NCBI GenBank assembly: GCA_024694785.1
Contig: JAILJL010000020.1
Span: 1 to 7,295, forward strand
Reading direction: 5' to 3'
Source: Lachnospiraceae bacterium
Lineage (GTDB): Bacteria; Bacillota; Clostridia; Lachnospirales; Lachnospiraceae
DNA length: 7,295 nt
This document shows positions 6,773 through 7,295 of this stretch, in pieces. The notes beneath the pieces are model-generated. The model ran no database searches, was not told the DNA's origin, and saw only the letters and a list, made by a program, of their open reading frames with translations. The number at the start of each line of letters is the position of its first letter. Within the stretch, counting starts at the first letter, position 1. Position numbers and translations under genes: made by a program.

Positions 6773-7295
6773 TTATTTAGAATAATTAACCAAAACCAAT
6801 GATGTATTAAGAATATTCATAAACTCATCGTTATCATCAGGAAGCCACTCCGCAGACATATTCTCAATATGGAATCCTTCATATTCACCTGTAAAGTAAA
6901 TATAATCCCAGGTCGTCGAACCCTCAAAAGTACCTATAACGGCGTTCATTCCGTTAATTGTTACCTCTTCCTCTTTTCCGTTTTCATAAGAAGTAAAGTC
7001 AGGACTGTATTCCAGAATGATTGAACCAATCTTACCATTCTGTGTAAATCTTACGGACAATGACGTATCGCCATCATGATATTCACTGCTTATTGCTGCG
7101 TACTTTTCCGTATCAAAGTCAAAGGAAATACCTGCAACAGGTGTAATGGCAGCAAATACATTGGTTCCATATACCTCATAATCAAGTTCATCATAAAACT
7201 TTCTTGCCGCTTCACTTAATCCGTCCGAATCGTCCGAGGTATTGCTTGCAGTATTATCCTTATTATCTTTATTACCATTATTATCCGGCGCAGCG
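6773..7295 (-). CDS. Probable secreted or lipoprotein of unknown function, C-terminal part
   Basis: I do not recognise this family. The reading frame is open from the window edge to a TAA stop at 6775-6773, giving 173 visible residues; the 5' end lies outside. A TTG at 7060-7058 could be mistaken for a start, but the frame runs on upstream without a stop and keeps a protein-like composition, so that TTG is an internal leucine. The first 24 visible residues are an Asn/Asp/Ser/Thr-rich linker (PDNNGNKDNKDN and so on), typical of the tether after the lipid-modified cysteine of Gram-positive lipoproteins. The remainder is acidic, rich in aromatic and beta-branched residues, has no cysteine and no membrane segment, and reads like an extracellular beta-rich domain. 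The lipoprotein call is inference, since no signal peptide or lipobox is visible. The gene ends in its own strong terminator, so it is transcribed separately from plsX. Confidence 0.7.
   Translation of the reverse strand, partial: AAPDNNGNKDNKDNTASNTSDDSDGLSEAARKFYDELDYEVYGTNVFAAITPVAGISFDFDTEKYAAISSEYHDGDTSLSVRFTQNGKIGSIILEYSPDFTSYENGKEEEVTINGMNAVIGTFEGSTTWDYIYFTGEYEGFHIENMSAEWLPDDNDEFMNILNTSLVLVNYSK

Noticed and set aside
6773..7060. A 95-codon gene beginning at TTG 7060.
   Set aside because: The frame is open upstream to the window edge and encodes sensible protein there, and no ribosome binding site precedes the TTG, so this is an internal codon of a longer gene.
1..7295. Mobile element, CRISPR array, tRNA or defence system.
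   Set aside because: No direct-repeat array, transposase or integrase-like protein, cloverleaf sequence or foreign-looking composition was seen; the genes are contiguous conserved housekeeping genes.

Overview
The window is a housekeeping gene cluster in which every credible gene lies on the minus strand, so transcription runs from the right edge to the left. The set plsX-acpP-rnc-smc-ftsY is a classic Firmicutes arrangement. The protein sequences (an ACP with a [15 protein letters not shown] helix II, a FtsY without an acidic N-terminal domain, an SMC of Bacillus/Clostridium type) and the moderate, AT-leaning base composition suggest a Clostridia member, most likely Lachnospiraceae. That family placement is inference. 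No tRNA, rRNA, CRISPR array, insertion sequence or phage gene was seen.

Layout in the direction of transcription. (1) 7295-6773: the C-terminal 173 codons of a probable secreted or lipid-anchored protein of unknown function, followed by a strong intrinsic terminator (6760-6733). (2) 6708-6680: a near-consensus housekeeping-sigma promoter about 30 bp upstream of plsX. (3) plsX (6650-5637) and acpP (5620-5390), 16 bp apart, which form the lipid module: PlsX makes acyl-phosphate from acyl-ACP, and ACP carries the acyl chains. (4) An intrinsic terminator (5376-5351) just after acpP. (5) rnc (5304-4612), smc (4597-1034) and ftsY (1016-84), with gaps of 14 and 17 bp: RNase III, the condensin ATPase and the SRP receptor GTPase. 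(6) 62-1: the first 20 codons of a gene that looks like peptidase T, 21 bp after ftsY with its own ribosome binding site.

The simplest transcription model is one main promoter before plsX, with the terminator after acpP lowering expression of rnc-smc-ftsY relative to the abundant ACP. I found no convincing promoter between that terminator and rnc, so downstream genes probably depend on read-through or on a promoter I could not recognise. All complete genes have intact catalytic motifs and normal lengths. I see no undescribed system here. The points worth a second look are the internal terminator, the unknown protein upstream of plsX, the gene after ftsY, and sequence variants in ACP and PlsX.
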